Source: Guptibacillus hwajinpoensis | Lineage (GTDB): Bacteria; Bacillota; Bacilli; Bacillales; Guptibacillaceae | NCBI RefSeq assembly: GCF_020524165.1 | Contig: NZ_JAIVKU010000003.1 | Coordinates: 390,135 to 454,134, forward strand | Reading direction: 5' to 3' | Length of the DNA: 64,000 bases | In this document: one piece after another, positions 18,251 through 26,795 of the stretch | How the letters are laid out: the number at the start of each line of letters is the position of its first letter | How positions within the stretch are numbered: position 1 is the stretch's first letter | Notes under the pieces: model-generated | What the model saw: only the letters and a program-made list of their open reading frames with translations | What the model was told of the DNA's origin: nothing | The model's database searches: none | Made by a program: the position numbers and the translations under genes

Positions 18251-18578
18251 ATTTTTGATTTTCTGTCCCCCACAAATGCATCTGCTCTAAAATTGGCATC
18301 AATGTTTTTCCTTTTTCCGTAATGGAATACTCCACTTTTGGAGGGACGGTACTCTGTTGTTTGCGGTCGATGAAGCCTTCTTCTTCTAGTTCTTTTAACT
18401 GCTGACTCATTACTTTATGTGTGACGCCTGGTAGTAACTGACGTAATTCATTATAGCGAAAACTGCCATCCACACTGAGGTGCCACAAGATCACCGTTTT
18501 CCATTTGCCACCGATTTTCTTTAATGTATATTCAATCGAGCATTTTAATTTTCCGTTTTGGTCGACTGGAGAAGTCAT
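18249..18578 (-). CDS. HxlR-family winged-helix regulator
   Basis: A 109-residue DNA-binding protein. It has the HxlR signature: CSIEYTLKKIGGKWKTVILW at residues 12-31, FRYNELRQLLPGVTHKVMSQ and LEEEGFIDRK. ATG 18578 follows AAGGAG by 10 bases. It diverges from the VOC gene at 18709, with 130 bases between. Members of this family often control the neighbouring detoxification gene and sense reactive electrophiles through a Cys, and Cys12 here is in the usual position. Control of the VOC gene is inferred. Confidence 0.87.
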   Translation of the reverse strand: MTSPVDQNGKLKCSIEYTLKKIGGKWKTVILWHLSVDGSFRYNELRQLLPGVTHKVMSQQLKELEEEGFIDRKQQSTVPPKVEYSITEKGKTLMPILEQMHLWGTENQK

Positions 18579-18632
18579 GTTGGGTCGACTCCTTTCTTAC
18601 CTTTTGGTTAGTATCGTACAAAAAAGTGCGGT

Positions 18633-18662
18633 CTTACACGATGGTTTTGTTCTCCGTATAAT
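18633..18662 (+). promoter_or_regulatory. Possible promoter of VOC gene
   Basis: A perfect -10 TATAAT (18657-18662) has CTTACA (18633-18638) 18 bases upstream as a weak -35. It lies in the divergent region where the HxlR protein could bind. Confidence 0.4.
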
Positions 18663-18708
18663 AAACGTGTGTTGTCAGAACATAATTACTAAGGAGGAGT
18701 ACAAAACT

Positions 18709-19203
18709 ATGTTACCATATCCAAGAAGTTTTTCTCATATCGGACTATCTGTCCCAAACCTTGAAGAGGCGATTACATTTTATAAAGAAGTATTCGGTTG
18801 GTATATTTTAATGGAGCCGTCTGATGTGCAAAATGACGATTCTCCAATCGGTCAAATGTGCCGTGACGTCTTTGGCGACGACTGGGATACATTCCGAATT
18901 GCTCACCTCTCAACAGGAGATAAAATTGGTGTTGAAATGTTTGAGTTTCCAGAAAACGAAAAGCCAGAAAACAACTTCGAATATTGGAAGACAGGCATTT
19001 TCCATTTCTGTATTCAGGATCCTGATGTTGAAGGAATGGTTGAAAAAATCGTGCAACATGGTGGGAAACAACGTATGCCTATCCGTGAGTACTATCCTGG
19101 CGAAAAACCATATCGCATGGTCTATGTAGAAGATCCATTTGGCAACATTTTCGAGATTTATTCTCATAGCTATGAGCTTACTTATTCTGATGGAGCTTAC
19201 TAA
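18709..19203 (+). CDS. VOC (glyoxalase/dioxygenase superfamily) protein
   Basis: A 164-residue single-domain metalloprotein of the vicinal oxygen chelate fold. Paired beta-alpha-beta-beta-beta units run from RSFSHIGLSVPNLEEAITFY to YVEDPFGNIFEIYSHSYE. Likely metal ligands are the His in SHIGL, the Glu in GVEMFEF, the His in GIFHFCIQD and the Glu in NIFEIY. ATG 18709 has AGGAGG 9 bases upstream; a longer in-frame extension back to 18505 runs through the promoter and is rejected. The divergent HxlR regulator suggests a detoxification role for a reactive carbonyl or xenobiotic. Substrate unknown. Confidence 0.85.
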   Translation: MLPYPRSFSHIGLSVPNLEEAITFYKEVFGWYILMEPSDVQNDDSPIGQMCRDVFGDDWDTFRIAHLSTGDKIGVEMFEFPENEKPENNFEYWKTGIFHFCIQDPDVEGMVEKIVQHGGKQRMPIREYYPGEKPYRMVYVEDPFGNIFEIYSHSYELTYSDGAY

Positions 19204-19213
19204 TTCATGTTGT

Positions 19214-19248
19214 GAACCAAGAGAAACATTCTCTTGGTTCTTTTTTTG
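19214..19248 (+). terminator. Terminator after VOC gene
   Basis: A 12-bp perfect stem (GAACCAAGAGAA, 19214-19225, with 19229-19240) and a 3-base loop is followed by a T-rich run. Confidence 0.85.
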
Positions 19249-19331
19249 GATTAGATGTTTCGATATCTCCCTATTTAGACTGTGTTTTCTTGCTATAATT
19301 GGACCATAAACCAATTATAGGGAGGAATAAG

Positions 19332-20585
19332 ATGACTGTACAATCACTTGCACTCCAAACGGGTGGCAATGCTCCAATAGCTCAAGAAGGTCAGGTTGAG
19401 GTGAAAATGGAATGGTTTCGTTCGTTACACGATGTGGACATCACGTGTTTTTTAGTAGGAGAGAATGGAAAAGTTCCGAATGATGATTACATGGTTTTCT
19501 ATAATCAATCCGCTGATCCTTCACGCGCAGTTCAGTTTCAGCAGTTGAATGATAAGTCGGTTTCATTTCAGATCAATTTAGACGAACTTCCTTCTCAAAT
19601 TGAAAAATGCGTTTTTACTGCCACGATTGATGGGGCGAGTACATTTCAAGACGTTGAGGGTTGCACGTTAGTCGCTTCATCTGAAGCAACAGAAATTCGT
19701 TATGATGTAACTGACGCTAAAGACGAAAAAGCGCTAGTCGTTGCAGAGTTATATCGTTATAAAGGAACATTTAAGTTGCGGGGAGTAGGAAGAGGTTTTA
19801 ACGGAGGGTTAAAGCCACTCGCCGAAGCGCATGGTGTAACAGTAGAGGATGAGGAATTGGCTGAAGTAGAGGTCAAGCAGGCGCCTCCTAAAATCAATTT
19901 AACGAAAATCGATTTACTGAAGAAGCAAGTTGTGATTTCCTTACAAAAGAAAAACATTGAGCATGAGAAAGCAAGGGTGGCCGTTGTAATTGATGCTTCT
20001 GGATCGATGACGAACCTTTTCTCAAAAGGGACCGTTCAGCGAGCATTCGAACGAGCACTAGCTGTTGCAGCCTATATGGATGATGATGGCGTACTCGACG
20101 TCTGGTTTTTTGGAGATCGTTCAATGAGAGCGCCAAGTGTAACAGAAAATGACTTTGAAGATTATGTGAAGCGTACATATCCTGCACCAAAGTTCTTTCG
20201 AGGGTTAGGAGTCGGTAATAACGAACCGGCTGTTATAAAAGACATTATGAAAAAATACACAAAAGAAGAACCGCGCGACGATATGCCAACCTATGTCATT
20301 TTCTTTAGCGACGGAGGGATCTACAAGGATGCCGAGATTTCCTCGCTCCTAAAGAAAGCCTCCAGTAAAAATATCTTCTGGCAATTTATCGGGATTGGGA
20401 AAGCGAACTATGGTATCTTACAGAAACTAGATGACTTGCCTGGTAGAGTCGTAGATAACGCTGATTTCTTCCCGTTTGATGATTTAGATAAGGTGAGCGA
20501 CGAGGAGCTATACAATCGTCTATTTAATGAGTATCCCACCTGGTTAAAAGAAGTGAAAAAGAGAGGGATCATCGTAAATCAATAA
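19332..20585 (+). CDS. TerD-domain plus VWA-domain protein (TerF-like)
   Basis: A 417-residue cytosolic protein of the tellurite-resistance/stress group. Residues about 1-185 are TerD-like (GNAPIAQEGQVEVKMEW, CFLVGENGKVPNDDYMVFYN, FKLRGVGRGFNGGLKPLAE). Residues about 215-410 are a von Willebrand A domain with an intact MIDAS motif DASGSM at 221-226 and later FFSDGG. This architecture matches TerF. ATG 19332 is preceded by GGGAGGAATAA; an upstream ATG at 19299 lacks a ribosome site. Unlike classic terZABCDE clusters it stands alone; a second Ter-type gene lies at 44271. TerD domains bind calcium; chemical stress or phage defence roles are suggested in the literature, not shown here. Confidence 0.87.
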   Translation: MTVQSLALQTGGNAPIAQEGQVEVKMEWFRSLHDVDITCFLVGENGKVPNDDYMVFYNQSADPSRAVQFQQLNDKSVSFQINLDELPSQIEKCVFTATIDGASTFQDVEGCTLVASSEATEIRYDVTDAKDEKALVVAELYRYKGTFKLRGVGRGFNGGLKPLAEAHGVTVEDEELAEVEVKQAPPKINLTKIDLLKKQVVISLQKKNIEHEKARVAVVIDASGSMTNLFSKGTVQRAFERALAVAAYMDDDGVLDVWFFGDRSMRAPSVTENDFEDYVKRTYPAPKFFRGLGVGNNEPAVIKDIMKKYTKEEPRDDMPTYVIFFSDGGIYKDAEISSLLKKASSKNIFWQFIGIGKANYGILQKLDDLPGRVVDNADFFPFDDLDKVSDEELYNRLFNEYPTWLKEVKKRGIIVNQ

Positions 20586-20640
20586 CTTACGGTACGAATA
20601 AAAGAATGTAGGAATTGTATTCTCCCTCTGACTAACGAAG

Positions 20641-20663
20641 AAGAGCCATAGCGGCTCTTTTTA
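20641..20663. terminator. Terminator shared by TerF-like and aminotransferase genes
   Basis: The stem AAGAGCC (20641-20647) pairs with GGCTCTT (20653-20659), followed by TTTTAG. It overlaps the end of the convergent aminotransferase gene. Confidence 0.7.
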
Positions 20664-21875
20664 GTTAGTCCTTTGATAGTCATGCTCCATAGAGGCTGCC
20701 TCTTGAAACACCTCAACCAAAATCTTCATCCCGTTCTCAATTTTATCCTGAGTTGAATGCGTGAAATTTAATCGCATTGTATTTTGCTTTGCATCTGCTA
20801 CATAAAAAGGTGCGCCAGGAACGTAGGCAGCCCCTTTACTTACAGCTGTATTTAATAAAAGGGTCGTATCAATGTCTTTCGGTAATTCTACCCAAAAGAA
20901 CATCCCACCTTTAGGAACGGTATAGGAAAGACCGGGGAGCTCCGCTTGATCAAGCAAACGCTGCATTACCTTCATTCGATCATAATAGGTGCGTCTTAAG
21001 TTTTGAATATGACCGTTCAAATCAAAATCGGTGCAAAGGTGGTAGAGCGCATGATGGGCTAGAGAATTTGAATGCAAATCGGCCGCTTGCTTTGCTTGTG
21101 CCATGATGCGTATGATTTGATGAGGTCCTTTAATCCATCCTGTTCGTAACGCAGGCACCACCGTTTTAGAAAAGGTGCTGGTGTAGACGGTGTGCGAGCC
21201 ATCGTCTAATGCCGAGATTGGTGTGTACGTTTGGCTGCTATCAAATTTGATCTCACCATAAGGATCATCTTCAAAAATAATCACTTTCTTTCGAATGGCC
21301 GTTTCTAAGAGATGCTGTCGTCTTTCTAATGACCATACCTTCCCCATTGGATTGGAGAAAGTAGGGACAACGTACACACACTTCGGCATGTACTTTTTCA
21401 TTTTATAATTTAGATCCTCAGGGACCATTCCATGCTCATCGGTTTCAACCGGGATAATCTTTACTTCATACGATTGAAACACCTGAACAGCTGCAAGATA
21501 GGTAGGGTTTTCAGTTAGAACGATGTCACCGGGGTTGAACATGACCCGGGCGAATAAATCGATTGCTTGTTGAGAGCCGGTAGTGAGCATAATATCATCT
21601 ACGCGTGAAGCGATTCCTTTCTTACCCATTCGATCGACAAGCACTTCACGAAGCGGGGCATAACCTTCTGTCGCGTCGTATTGAAATGCTTTTCCGCCAG
21701 ACTCAAATGTCTTTGAGAATGCATTTTGTACGGCTTCTACAGGGAAAAGTTCATCATCTGGTAATCCCCCCGCAAATGAAATAACATCTCCTTTATTCGT
21801 GATTTTTAGGATATCTCGTACCGCAGATGATTGAAGATGCTGTACTCGCTTAGCAAATCCGTACCTCATGACCAA
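20661..21875 (-). CDS. PLP-dependent aminotransferase, fold type I (2-aminoadipate/aromatic type)
   Basis: A 404-residue enzyme transferring amino groups between an amino acid and a 2-oxo acid. It reads like the stand-alone aminotransferase domain related to MocR proteins: SFAGGLPDDELFP near the N-terminus, LTTGSQQAIDLFAR, YVVPTFSNPMGKVWSLERR, FEDDPYGEIKF, and the PLP lysine in TSTFSKTVVPALRTGWIKGP. The start is either TTG 21875 or ATG 21869; AAGGAAGG lies about 6 bases before the TTG. No HTH domain is present. Substrate could be 2-aminoadipate, kynurenine, aromatic or branched amino acids; sequence alone does not decide. Confidence 0.88.
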   Translation of the reverse strand: MVMRYGFAKRVQHLQSSAVRDILKITNKGDVISFAGGLPDDELFPVEAVQNAFSKTFESGGKAFQYDATEGYAPLREVLVDRMGKKGIASRVDDIMLTTGSQQAIDLFARVMFNPGDIVLTENPTYLAAVQVFQSYEVKIIPVETDEHGMVPEDLNYKMKKYMPKCVYVVPTFSNPMGKVWSLERRQHLLETAIRKKVIIFEDDPYGEIKFDSSQTYTPISALDDGSHTVYTSTFSKTVVPALRTGWIKGPHQIIRIMAQAKQAADLHSNSLAHHALYHLCTDFDLNGHIQNLRRTYYDRMKVMQRLLDQAELPGLSYTVPKGGMFFWVELPKDIDTTLLLNTAVSKGAAYVPGAPFYVADAKQNTMRLNFTHSTQDKIENGMKILVEVFQEAASMEHDYQRTN

Positions 21876-21967
21876 AACGCCTTCCTTTGTTTTAATATTT
21901 AAAATATTGTCATTATAGCATTTTAATGCGTTGAAAGGCTAGTGTAGATAGATCGTCTTCGAACAAT

Positions 21968-22000
21968 AAAAAGCATCTACAAACATAGCAGATGCTTTTT
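21968..22000 (-). terminator. Terminator of the LXG gene cluster
   Basis: AAAAAGCATCT (21968-21978) pairs with AGATGCTTTTT (21990-22000). On the minus strand the stem is followed by T residues, right after the VWA lipoprotein stop. Confidence 0.8.
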
Positions 22001-22004
22001 CCAA

Positions 22005-23396
22005 TCAATTCCCGCTCTCTTCTTTCAGTTTTTCCATCTTTTCAACCCAAGCTTGAATATCCTTTCGAATCTGTTCTGCCTGTGCATTTACTTTGTCGCG
22101 ATTTACTTCTCCAAGCTTTTGATCGAGTTCAAAGAAGGCATTTCTTCTCTCATTATTCCAATCTTTCAATTCGGTTGCTTGTTGTTCTGTGATCCATTCT
22201 TTCTCTTCCATGATTCTGATCGATTCATCGATTCGGAAGGCTTCACGTCTTGAAATGGAACGCATTTCTTTAGGCGCTTGTTCTGCTTTCTTGTATTCAT
22301 CAGATATTTCCCATCCATTGGGAGCCATCGTATGGGCCCAGGCAAGATCACCTATAGAAGGTAGCCATTCGTATTCAATCGTTTGCTTTAAGTCATCTGG
22401 ACTGTCTGCTTGAAAGTATTCTCCGTTACCTGCAGCAGCCACTTCCTTTAACTGGTTTTCCGCTTCTGCATCCACATCAAAACCGATGATGTTAACTGTG
22501 TTGCCATTGGCACTTAACTTTTCACTGGCAGCTACCGGGTCACCATCACAGGTTTCAGCTCCATCACTGACGATGTAAATTGTCGTCGCTGAGTCATAAG
22601 ATTGACTCATTTTATCTGCTTTTTCAATGGCAGCAGCTAAAGGTGTCCAGCCTTTACTATCAAATGCATTCACGGCTTCCTGAAATTCAGCTTTATCATA
22701 GGATCCCATCGGATAGACTTCCTCAATCCCTGAACAGGAGCGTTGCTTATCTTCATCTGCTTCAGAGCCCTTATGTCCGTAAACGACAAGCGAAATGTCA
22801 CTAGATTTTCCAATCGTTTGAGCAAAGCTTTTGACAGCTTTCTTAGCAGTCGTCATTTTCTGTTCACCGTTGCTCTCTAACAGCATGCTCGAGCTTGCGT
22901 CTAGCAAAACAATCGCTTTATTAGGAGCTTCCTGATTCTCTTCCTCTTTCTGAACAGTGGGATCTGGGAGATATGGCTCTTCAAAAGGAGGTTCATAATT
23001 CTCTGCCTTGTCAATGGCCGCGGGGTAGTTTGGACTTGAGAGAAGCGTGAGAAGGCCCTGTTGGTATGCTTTCATATCCTTAGCTTCTTTTGATAGTTTT
23101 TCTAAAGCATCTGGTAGTTTTGTTGCTAATGCTGAAGGCAATTCGTGATTTGTTTTAAGCTTCGCGGCATCGTCTTCATAGTTCAAATCATTTGTGAGTG
23201 TGCCACCTGTCATATTTTTAAGAGAATCCAACGAAACGGATAGATGAATCTCTTCATTGATTATAGGCTGTTTGTTGTTTGATTCCCTGCTTTCTTTCTT
23301 AGGAGCAGACGGCTCCTCCTGAGTAGCTTCATTATTTGAGCTACACGCCGTTAGGATAAATATAAGGATGCAAATCATAAACGTTCGATACTTCAT
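22005..23396 (-). CDS. VWA-domain lipoprotein
   Basis: A 463-residue surface lipoprotein with lipobox ILTAC (Cys18), a low-complexity linker rich in Glu, Pro and Asn, and a von Willebrand A domain at about residues 155-345 with MIDAS DASSSM and the later SDGAETCDGDP. The C-terminus (about 370-463) is charged and helical, probably coiled coil. ATG 23396 follows AAGGAG. It resembles B. subtilis YwmC/YwmD-type VWA proteins. It is the last of four minus-strand genes starting with the LXG gene, 34 bases after the membrane protein. It may bind surface or wall ligands; a link to the LXG protein is inferred from gene order. Confidence 0.82.
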   Translation of the reverse strand: MKYRTFMICILIFILTACSSNNEATQEEPSAPKKESRESNNKQPIINEEIHLSVSLDSLKNMTGGTLTNDLNYEDDAAKLKTNHELPSALATKLPDALEKLSKEAKDMKAYQQGLLTLLSSPNYPAAIDKAENYEPPFEEPYLPDPTVQKEEENQEAPNKAIVLLDASSSMLLESNGEQKMTTAKKAVKSFAQTIGKSSDISLVVYGHKGSEADEDKQRSCSGIEEVYPMGSYDKAEFQEAVNAFDSKGWTPLAAAIEKADKMSQSYDSATTIYIVSDGAETCDGDPVAASEKLSANGNTVNIIGFDVDAEAENQLKEVAAAGNGEYFQADSPDDLKQTIEYEWLPSIGDLAWAHTMAPNGWEISDEYKKAEQAPKEMRSISRREAFRIDESIRIMEEKEWITEQQATELKDWNNERRNAFFELDQKLGEVNRDKVNAQAEQIRKDIQAWVEKMEKLKEESGN

Positions 23397-23430
23397 TTAT
23401 TTTCTCCTTATTCAATTTGAGATGGTATAG

Positions 23431-23850
23431 CTACGATTTTAGAGGGATGTTTTTATAAAAGATAAACCATTTTTTTAAAAGAAATAGGAAATGAAAATAT
23501 ACTAGTGCACAGCCAATAAGAATACTGAAACAGATGAACCACTCAACAATTTGTCCACCTAAAAATATCAATAGAAGGACAAAGGAAAGAAAGATTCCAA
23601 CAATCGTATAAGAAAGAATGTGATAAAGATACTTGTTCTTCCTCTTTCTCGTTAAATACCAGTCAATCAAAATAGAGACGGGTATCCCGATCAACAGAAA
23701 AAATGGTAGCATCAAGTAGGCATATAGCATGATATCTGAGAAAACCAATTTCGCTTTCTCAGAGTCAAAGAAATAAAAAGACGTGTTTAATAGGGTAGAC
23801 ATGCTAATGGCTGATAGGAAGGATGCTAAGATCCGAAAGATAAATGTCAT
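23431..23850 (-). CDS. Four-helix membrane protein of unknown function in LXG cluster
   Basis: A 139-residue membrane protein with four hydrophobic segments. I start it at ATG 23850 (GAGGAT 6 bases upstream) and not at GTG 23898, which lies inside a hairpin. The segments are around residues 3-25 (IFRILASFLSAISMSTLL), 36-58, 73-98 and 101-120. It has no recognised family signature. Its place two genes after an LXG protein, like multi-pass immunity proteins of some type VII toxins, makes it an immunity candidate. That is an inference. Confidence 0.65.
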   Translation of the reverse strand: MTFIFRILASFLSAISMSTLLNTSFYFFDSEKAKLVFSDIMLYAYLMLPFFLLIGIPVSILIDWYLTRKRKNKYLYHILSYTIVGIFLSFVLLLIFLGGQIVEWFICFSILIGCALVYFHFLFLLKKWFIFYKNIPLKS

Positions 23851-23867
23851 GTTAAAATCCTCTATGT

Positions 23868-23902
23868 ATAAGTGACCGTTTTCGCAGGAAACGATCACTT
23901 AT
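23868..23902 (-). other. Intercistronic hairpin at the lipoprotein stop codon
   Basis: ATAAGTGACCGTTT (from 23868) pairs with AAACGATCACTTAT (23889-23902), with one mismatch. It contains the lipoprotein stop codon and has no T-run, so it is more likely an attenuator or processing site than a full terminator. Confidence 0.55.
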
Positions 23903-24408
23903 GAACTTTCATATTTTTCCTCTAGCTCTTTCCGTTTTTTACTATAGTTCTGTCCGATCTGATCAACCTCATCAGATAATTGTTGAAGCTCTGGGTACAG
24001 TTCTTCTGTTTTTTGTTGATCTTCTTCACTAACGGGAGGGATTTGAAGCTCAAGCATGTCGGACTGTAGCTCGAACATGTCTGATAACGTAGTAACCTGA
24101 TCAAGAAACAGTTGATGAAGTTCCTGAACTTCATTCGTTTCAAGCTTTTTATCAACATTATCAGCCTGGGATTTTACATCCTTTAGCAAGGGAAGAATTT
24201 CTTCATCCACGTAAGTTTGAGCTTTTTCTGGCTCCGAATACTTGTCAATCAGCTTTGCTCCCATATCTGAGATTTTTTCGGACTTCTCAAAAAGGGCAAT
24301 GCGATCTTCATTGTTGTATTCATTGAACTCATCTTCAGCAGATTGCCCATTCGCATTACATCCGCCTACGATAAAAAGTGTAAGTAGTAAGAAAAAGATT
24401 TTTTTCAT
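23899..24408 (-). CDS. Small helical lipoprotein in LXG cluster
   Basis: A 169-residue lipoprotein with signal and lipobox IVGGC (Cys17). The mature part is acidic and helical with heptad-like spacing (residues about 40-165), probably coiled coil. It ends KRKELEEKYESS. ATG 24408 follows AGGAGAA by 8 bases. It is 33 bases downstream of the LXG gene. No family is recognised, although it recalls generic YkyA-like cell-wall-binding lipoproteins. Lipoproteins directly after LXG toxins act as immunity proteins in at least one known case (TslA/TilA of Staphylococcus), so this is the first candidate for that role. Confidence 0.72.
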   Translation of the reverse strand: MKKIFFLLLTLFIVGGCNANGQSAEDEFNEYNNEDRIALFEKSEKISDMGAKLIDKYSEPEKAQTYVDEEILPLLKDVKSQADNVDKKLETNEVQELHQLFLDQVTTLSDMFELQSDMLELQIPPVSEEDQQKTEELYPELQQLSDEVDQIGQNYSKKRKELEEKYESS

Positions 24409-24441
24409 AAGTAAATTCTCCTGATTTAAATTGGTTTGTCC

Positions 24442-26526
24442 TTATCTTAGCTCTACTGTTCCATCCTTTTTTAAATAGAAAAGCTTTGTGCCGTTAATTT
24501 CTTTTCCATCTTTACTAATTTGAAGAAGGACCTGCTTTTCGCCACTAGATGGGACTGGTGCATTGACGATTTTCTCCCACCCTGGAATATTCGTTTGAAG
24601 TGTTTTTGAAGAGGTACTTGTGATTAATTCACCCGCACTTTTACCAGTTAAAGGCACTTCAGGAGTTCCTTGTAGCCAGCCATCAATATTGTCGGCTCCA
24701 GGAACGCGACCGACAGCCTCACTTATAGCTCGATTACCGGCACTTTCTGCAATCTTTTTTGCGTAATCTCCCATGTTTTGAGTTAACGCATTATGATCGA
24801 TGGTCGTTTGAGAAAAATAAAGGTCAGGATTGTCAGGAATAATAACGAGGTCTCCTCCAACCACTGTGTAATTAATTGGCTGTTCATCAATGGTCGTCGT
24901 ATGAATCGTTAAGCCTTCATCATTCTGGATTTGATTAAGATCATACCCACCACCAGGCGTCAGCTCCTGACTTTCTGATAAGCCGTATTTGTTGATTGCT
25001 TCCTTTTGCGTCTCGGTTATTTTCGTACTATTGTTTTCATCAACGGTGTCAGTTGCCCAGTTCCATAAATCACTAAAGGTTGTTTCCGCTTTGTCTTTCT
25101 TCACGGTTTCACTGAGTTCACCAACATACCAATCATCAATTGAAACAACTCCATCAGGGCTCATTGTGATCATCGCGCGGCGATCCCAATTTTCGCCATC
25201 TCCTCCAATATAGACAAGAACCTGTTTCGTACCAGACTTTGGTACTTCTGCTGAAACAATTTCTTTCCAGAAAGGGATTTGCTTCTGAATGGATTCCGAT
25301 GCCTGTTCTTTTAGTAAATCTCCTGAATTGGCGCCAGTTCCTGGAATGTCTGGCATGTTCCCCATTTTGTTATTTAATGCGGAAGCACCAGGAATTTTCC
25401 CCGCGCCTTTTCCAATAAAGTATTCACCAAAGGCACTGGCGGTGGTTTTGCCAATCTGGCCGAAAATCTCCTCAGTTAAGCCATACTCCGTGTTCTGCGT
25501 GTAATACCACAAATCTGGTTCATTTCTAAAAATAACGAGACGATCATTGATAATGGCATAATTCATAGGAACGCCGCGCAAATTGAAAGTCTCAATTGCA
25601 ACGCCATCCATTTCATCTAGCATTGATAAATCCATTTCTTTTCCTTTGGCAACCTGGTGAGTACCATCGACAAATTCTTGAGCATTAGGATGATCTGATC
25701 CACTTAGCTCAGCAAGACCAACAAAATCTCGTTCATATCCTTTTAATAGCTTGTAAGAATAAGTAGGCGAGCTTGAGATGAAGCTTTTACCGAACACATT
25801 CCAAAAAGTCGTCAAATAACTCCCGAACATCGATAGCATTTCTTGTAACTGCTTCTGCTCTAGTGAGACTTTAAGCTGGTTGTACTGCATCAGATGATCT
25901 AATTGGCCGGATTGATAGGTTGAGATGTTGATTTTACCACCGATCATTAAGCCTTTCATTTCATTAATATATTGTGTGATCTGTTGGATGTCTTGCTTCA
26001 GTTCATCTAGATGAGACGTTTGACGATGGTCAAATTGTTGCAAATCGTGAATGGTTACACCAATGTCATTTCTAGCATGCTGAACGTGGTTTAGGAAATC
26101 CTGATCATTTAGTTTTGGGACTGATACAATATCACTTACAGTTGAAAGGCTAGCATTCACATCATCTACTATACTAATTGTATTTGTCTCTGTATTTATT
26201 AAACCATTCATTAAGTTTCCGTCGAGAAAATCTTCACGTATCATCCCATCTTTTGCAGGCTCAAATGCTACCGTTGCTTGCTTTAGGTCATAAAGTTTTT
26301 GCTGGTATTGCTTTAATGAGAGTTGGAAGTATTCAACGAGTGGAACATGCCAGTCTTGGTAGAAAAGACGAATGGCTTTTCCACCCTTTCCATCAAAGGC
26401 ATTCTCTAGACTAATAAAATCGTGAATACTAGTTTCGAGGTTTTGAAATTGCTCCATTTGGGTTTCAAGTTTTGTGGTGTTTTCTTCAATCGCGTTACGC
26501 AAAGATTGTGTATGTAACAGCTTCAC
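24442..26526 (-). CDS. LXG-domain type VII secretion substrate with duplicated C-terminal module
   Basis: A 694-residue predicted T7SS effector. The start is GTG 26526 behind GGGGCGG. Residues about 1-210 form the all-helical LXG targeting domain (LENAFDGKGGKAIRLFYQD at about 41-59). Then comes a linker and two copies of a ~150-residue module, about 311-464 and 543-693. Each copy has MNY/INY..DRLVI/GDLVI..PDL, then VPGA/IPGA, then FWKEIVSAEVPKSGTKQVL or GWEKIVNAPVPSSGEKQVL, and ends in a DGxV strand pair. No nuclease, NADase or lipase motif was recognised. Such C-termini usually carry the toxin; a duplicated end is unusual and could instead be a structural or binding unit. Secretion by the operon at 29.8-39.6 kb is inferred. 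Confidence 0.8.
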   Translation of the reverse strand: MKLLHTQSLRNAIEENTTKLETQMEQFQNLETSIHDFISLENAFDGKGGKAIRLFYQDWHVPLVEYFQLSLKQYQQKLYDLKQATVAFEPAKDGMIREDFLDGNLMNGLINTETNTISIVDDVNASLSTVSDIVSVPKLNDQDFLNHVQHARNDIGVTIHDLQQFDHRQTSHLDELKQDIQQITQYINEMKGLMIGGKINISTYQSGQLDHLMQYNQLKVSLEQKQLQEMLSMFGSYLTTFWNVFGKSFISSSPTYSYKLLKGYERDFVGLAELSGSDHPNAQEFVDGTHQVAKGKEMDLSMLDEMDGVAIETFNLRGVPMNYAIINDRLVIFRNEPDLWYYTQNTEYGLTEEIFGQIGKTTASAFGEYFIGKGAGKIPGASALNNKMGNMPDIPGTGANSGDLLKEQASESIQKQIPFWKEIVSAEVPKSGTKQVLVYIGGDGENWDRRAMITMSPDGVVSIDDWYVGELSETVKKDKAETTFSDLWNWATDTVDENNSTKITETQKEAINKYGLSESQELTPGGGYDLNQIQNDEGLTIHTTTIDEQPINYTVVGGDLVIIPDNPDLYFSQTTIDHNALTQNMGDYAKKIAESAGNRAISEAVGRVPGADNIDGWLQGTPEVPLTGKSAGELITSTSSKTLQTNIPGWEKIVNAPVPSSGEKQVLLQISKDGKEINGTKLFYLKKDGTVELR

Positions 26527-26748
26527 TGATCTACCGCCCCTTTTTTATGGAATTGTCAGTTTATTTAGTGCTTTTTTACCCTGAAAAAATGGATGTTAAC
26601 CCATCTTTTTACATTTTGATTTATTTATAAAAACGAGGAGCTGATGTAGTACCGATTCTTTCACTGCAGGGGTTCACTATCTAGTTTAAAGGTTGGTTTA
26701 ATAGATTGAAACCTCTTTTGTAAAACAGAAGGATGGTCGTATAAAAAA

Positions 26749-26790
26749 AACAAGCATGAAGAATTTTTCTTCATGCTTGTTCTTTATGAA
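26749..26790 (-). terminator. Terminator of the M4 protease gene
   Basis: A 15-bp perfect stem (26749-26763 with 26768-26782) has a 4-base loop and, on the minus strand, a following T-run from the A-tract at 26741-26750. Confidence 0.85.
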
Positions 26791-26795
26791 TCTTG

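Noticed and set aside
18505..18708. N-terminal extension of the VOC protein
   Set aside because: It runs through the divergent promoter and overlaps the hxlR start; the AGGAGG before ATG 18709 decides the start.
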